The notes under the pieces are model-generated. The model was not told the origin of the DNA, searched no databases, and was given only the letters and a program-made list of their open reading frames with translations. 64,000 nucleotides of DNA from Nepenthes gracilis (Eukaryota; Streptophyta; Magnoliopsida; Caryophyllales; Nepenthaceae): positions 2,328,001 through 2,392,000 of the forward strand of contig BSYO01000005.1 of the NCBI GenBank assembly GCA_033239525.1, written 5' to 3'. This document shows, one piece after another, positions 62,101 through 64,000 of the stretch (position 1 is the stretch's first letter; each line of letters begins with the position of its first letter). The translations under genes were made by a program, and so were the position numbers.

Positions 62101-64000
62101 AAATTTTAGATAATAATTCATTTTTATATGGTTAAAAGAACTTCTTTTTTTTTTTGCTTCCACGAATGTCCACTACCGCTAAGGTGACCACCAATACCAA
62201 TACTTAATGATGAGCACATACAACTAAACCTTAACTGATTGGTCGGCTGTACTGAATTCATATTTGGAATATAAGTTTCACTGAAAACTGGCAGTAAGTT
62301 CCTTCCCCTTGATTTTCTAATGCAAATCCACTGAAATGTTCAGCATATAAAAAAAATACATGGGCAGAAATTTATTGCATCTTTCAGGCCTAAAAGAAAG
62401 AAAAAGATTTTCCTATGCCTACATTTTCTGGCACGGATAAGAACAGTGCAACAAATGAACATTTGTTCCCCATGGCTTATCATTGAAATTCCACGAAGAC
62501 AACAACCACAGCCAATCACATAACATCGCAGGATTCAGTCATAGCTTATCATTGAAAGTCCATGAAGAGAACAACCACAGCCAATCACATAACATCGCAG
62601 GAAGGGTTTTCAACCACTAATGTATGGACAATAAAGGTGGATTCATCATTTCAAAGCCACAAGGAGTACACTGTATAAAGATACTACAACATCAACAAAG
62701 AAATAGCTACACTACATTGGAATTCCGGAATATGCCTTCAAAACTAAATTTATGCTTCATTTGTATGGGAGAAATGGTAAGGTTGATACACTGATTAGAA
62801 GGTCACTTGTTAATAATATGAAAACAGCTCTCTTTCATGCAAGGGTAGGACTGCCTGCATGTCACATTTCCCCACCCCCACAGTACGAGAATCTCATGTA
62901 CTGGTTGTCTTTTCATATGTAAGAAAGGGAATGAGAACCCATTCTTGTACCTTCAATCCCATTAACATCAAATGACTGATGCCTAGTCCCACTTTAATAA
63001 AAGAAACACGAGATTCCACAGGAGCTCATAAACTTTCTCATAAATTAGGCCACAATTCTGTGACAGTAATTGGAGATGAGGAATGGGATCCTCACTCCAT
63101 TGATTCCTTCCACTTATCTTGCATGTAGATATACAAGTGTGAGGCTCAGTGAGACACCTCTTTCACCTCTCTTGCCATTCCTATCCCCTTTTTGACTGAA
63201 CAAATGCAGCCTCAATTCATCTTGTTTCGGGGTACTGGCACATGCACAGTTGATTTGCTGCAACCATATAGAACATTTTTCCATTTTTCATTTTAAATTT
63301 TAAGCATTCTTATGCACAACAAAAGTTGTTACTTGAATTACTGATGGATATGCAATCTGAAAAGAGATCATTACTCAAGGGTTCAATACACTGTAGAGTA
63401 TCATATCAACTTCTACTGTAGATCAGGCCAATGACCCCAAGCTAGAATTCTGCTGGAAACCACTTTTTGTTGTTTAGTTAACCGTACAAGATATATATAT
63501 ATATATCCCTGCTTATCGGTGAGCATAAGAAATTTTGGGAAATATGGGAAAAAAAAGAATAGAAACAATAAAGGTTTCTATTGATCATGAAGTTAACTGC
63601 TACTCATTTGATTACATACTTGATTATAGCATGAGATAAATCACAAGCTAGGATATGAGACAGCTTCCACATACACTAGGGCATGAATCTCATTAACCAG
63701 TGGTGAGATATGAATAAACCAAGTATATAGAAGGAATAAATCATGCCATAAACGAGCAGCAACAATGCACAAGTATATCAATTACAAAAGAGGGATCAAA
63801 TGCCCACCTTAAATGCAATGTCCCCAGGCGACATCGCCAATCCAGCACCCATAGACTCAAATGCACCTCGACCACGGTAATACACTCTGGGGTCATAACC
63901 GAGTAAAGAAAGGTGAGCAGTGTCGCTTCCACAAGCCAAGCCAACTTCAACAGGGTCCATGAGGCCATTAACTCCAGCAGAAGCGATGGCATCTAAATTG
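59160..64000 (-). CDS. Cofactor-independent phosphoglycerate mutase-like enzyme, archaeal type (5' end outside window)
   Basis: Relative of archaeal 2,3-bisphosphoglycerate-independent phosphoglycerate mutase, which interconverts 3- and 2-phosphoglycerate with two metal ions; plants have such genes besides the classical iPGAM. Exons in transcript order: 64000-63808 (starts upstream), 61604-61459, 61044-60768, 60564-60292 and 59645-59160 (TAA). All phases agree, giving about 458 codons. Visible features: [36 protein letters not shown] with the likely nucleophile serine; [41 protein letters not shown] with IDDAGHD; and [14 protein letters not shown] with metal-binding Asp and His residues. The C-terminus is [21 protein letters not shown]. 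Only the N-terminal segment with the first metal-binding Asp is missing. The substrate in plants is inferred from the family. Confidence 0.93.
61605..63807 (-). other. 2.2-kb intron of the phosphoglycerate mutase-like gene
   Basis: Phase-0 intron between DIAFK and SNFATFDEK. It holds the 69-bp tandem duplication at 62472-62602 and a (TA)n run near 63490-63506. No coding signal. Confidence 0.7.
62472..62602. repeat. Tandem duplication, 69-bp period
   Basis: The segment ATGGCTTATCATTGAAATTC through CACAGCCAATCACATAACATCGCAGGA at 62472-62532 repeats at 62541-62602 with only a few differences, so the duplication is young. Confidence 0.9.

Overview
The window is nuclear DNA of a flowering plant, most likely a eudicot. 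Its genes carry many GT-AG introns, some longer than 2 kb, and the spacers are AT-rich. The retroelements are of plant type, and every protein recognised is a plant family member. I cannot name the species. Exon chains were built by hand from splice motifs, reading phase and family resemblance. All three complete genes close to whole codon counts.

Layout. (1) 1-10.6 kb, minus: the 5' two thirds of a SIN3-like co-repressor (15 coding exons, running off the left edge). (2) 12.7-22.5 kb, minus: a complete RRP7-type rRNA-processing factor of 297 aa, with three consecutive look-alike exons of 141, 144 and 150 nt. (3) 22.8-29.3 kb: two related solo LTRs, probably from Tekay-like Ty3/gypsy elements; the second has a perfect 5-bp target duplication. 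(4) 29.3-32.4 kb: AT-rich spacer with a tandem duplication. (5) 32.5-54.7 kb, plus: a complete FTSHI3-type inactive FtsH protein (617 aa, 4 exons). Its first intron is 18.6 kb because a MITE-like element, with a (TAA)n tract in it, was itself hit by a 10.3-kb Ty3/gypsy element of the Tat/Retand type. That element carries decayed gag-pol on the minus strand and an extra open reading frame on the opposite strand, apparently with its own intron. (6) 55.3-55.9 kb, plus: a small KIN/COR6.6-like LEA-type stress gene (65 aa) with ABRE and DRE motifs upstream. (7) 56-59.1 kb: AT-rich spacer containing a 150-bp Mutator-like foldback MITE with a 10-bp target duplication. (8) 59.2-64 kb, minus: most of an archaeal-type cofactor-independent phosphoglycerate mutase-like enzyme, running off the right edge.

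The host genes are unrelated housekeeping or stress genes and show no operon-like logic. The most unusual parts are the antisense, probably spliced extra ORF of the Tat element, the tripled exon in RRP7, and the compact nested-palindrome MITE.
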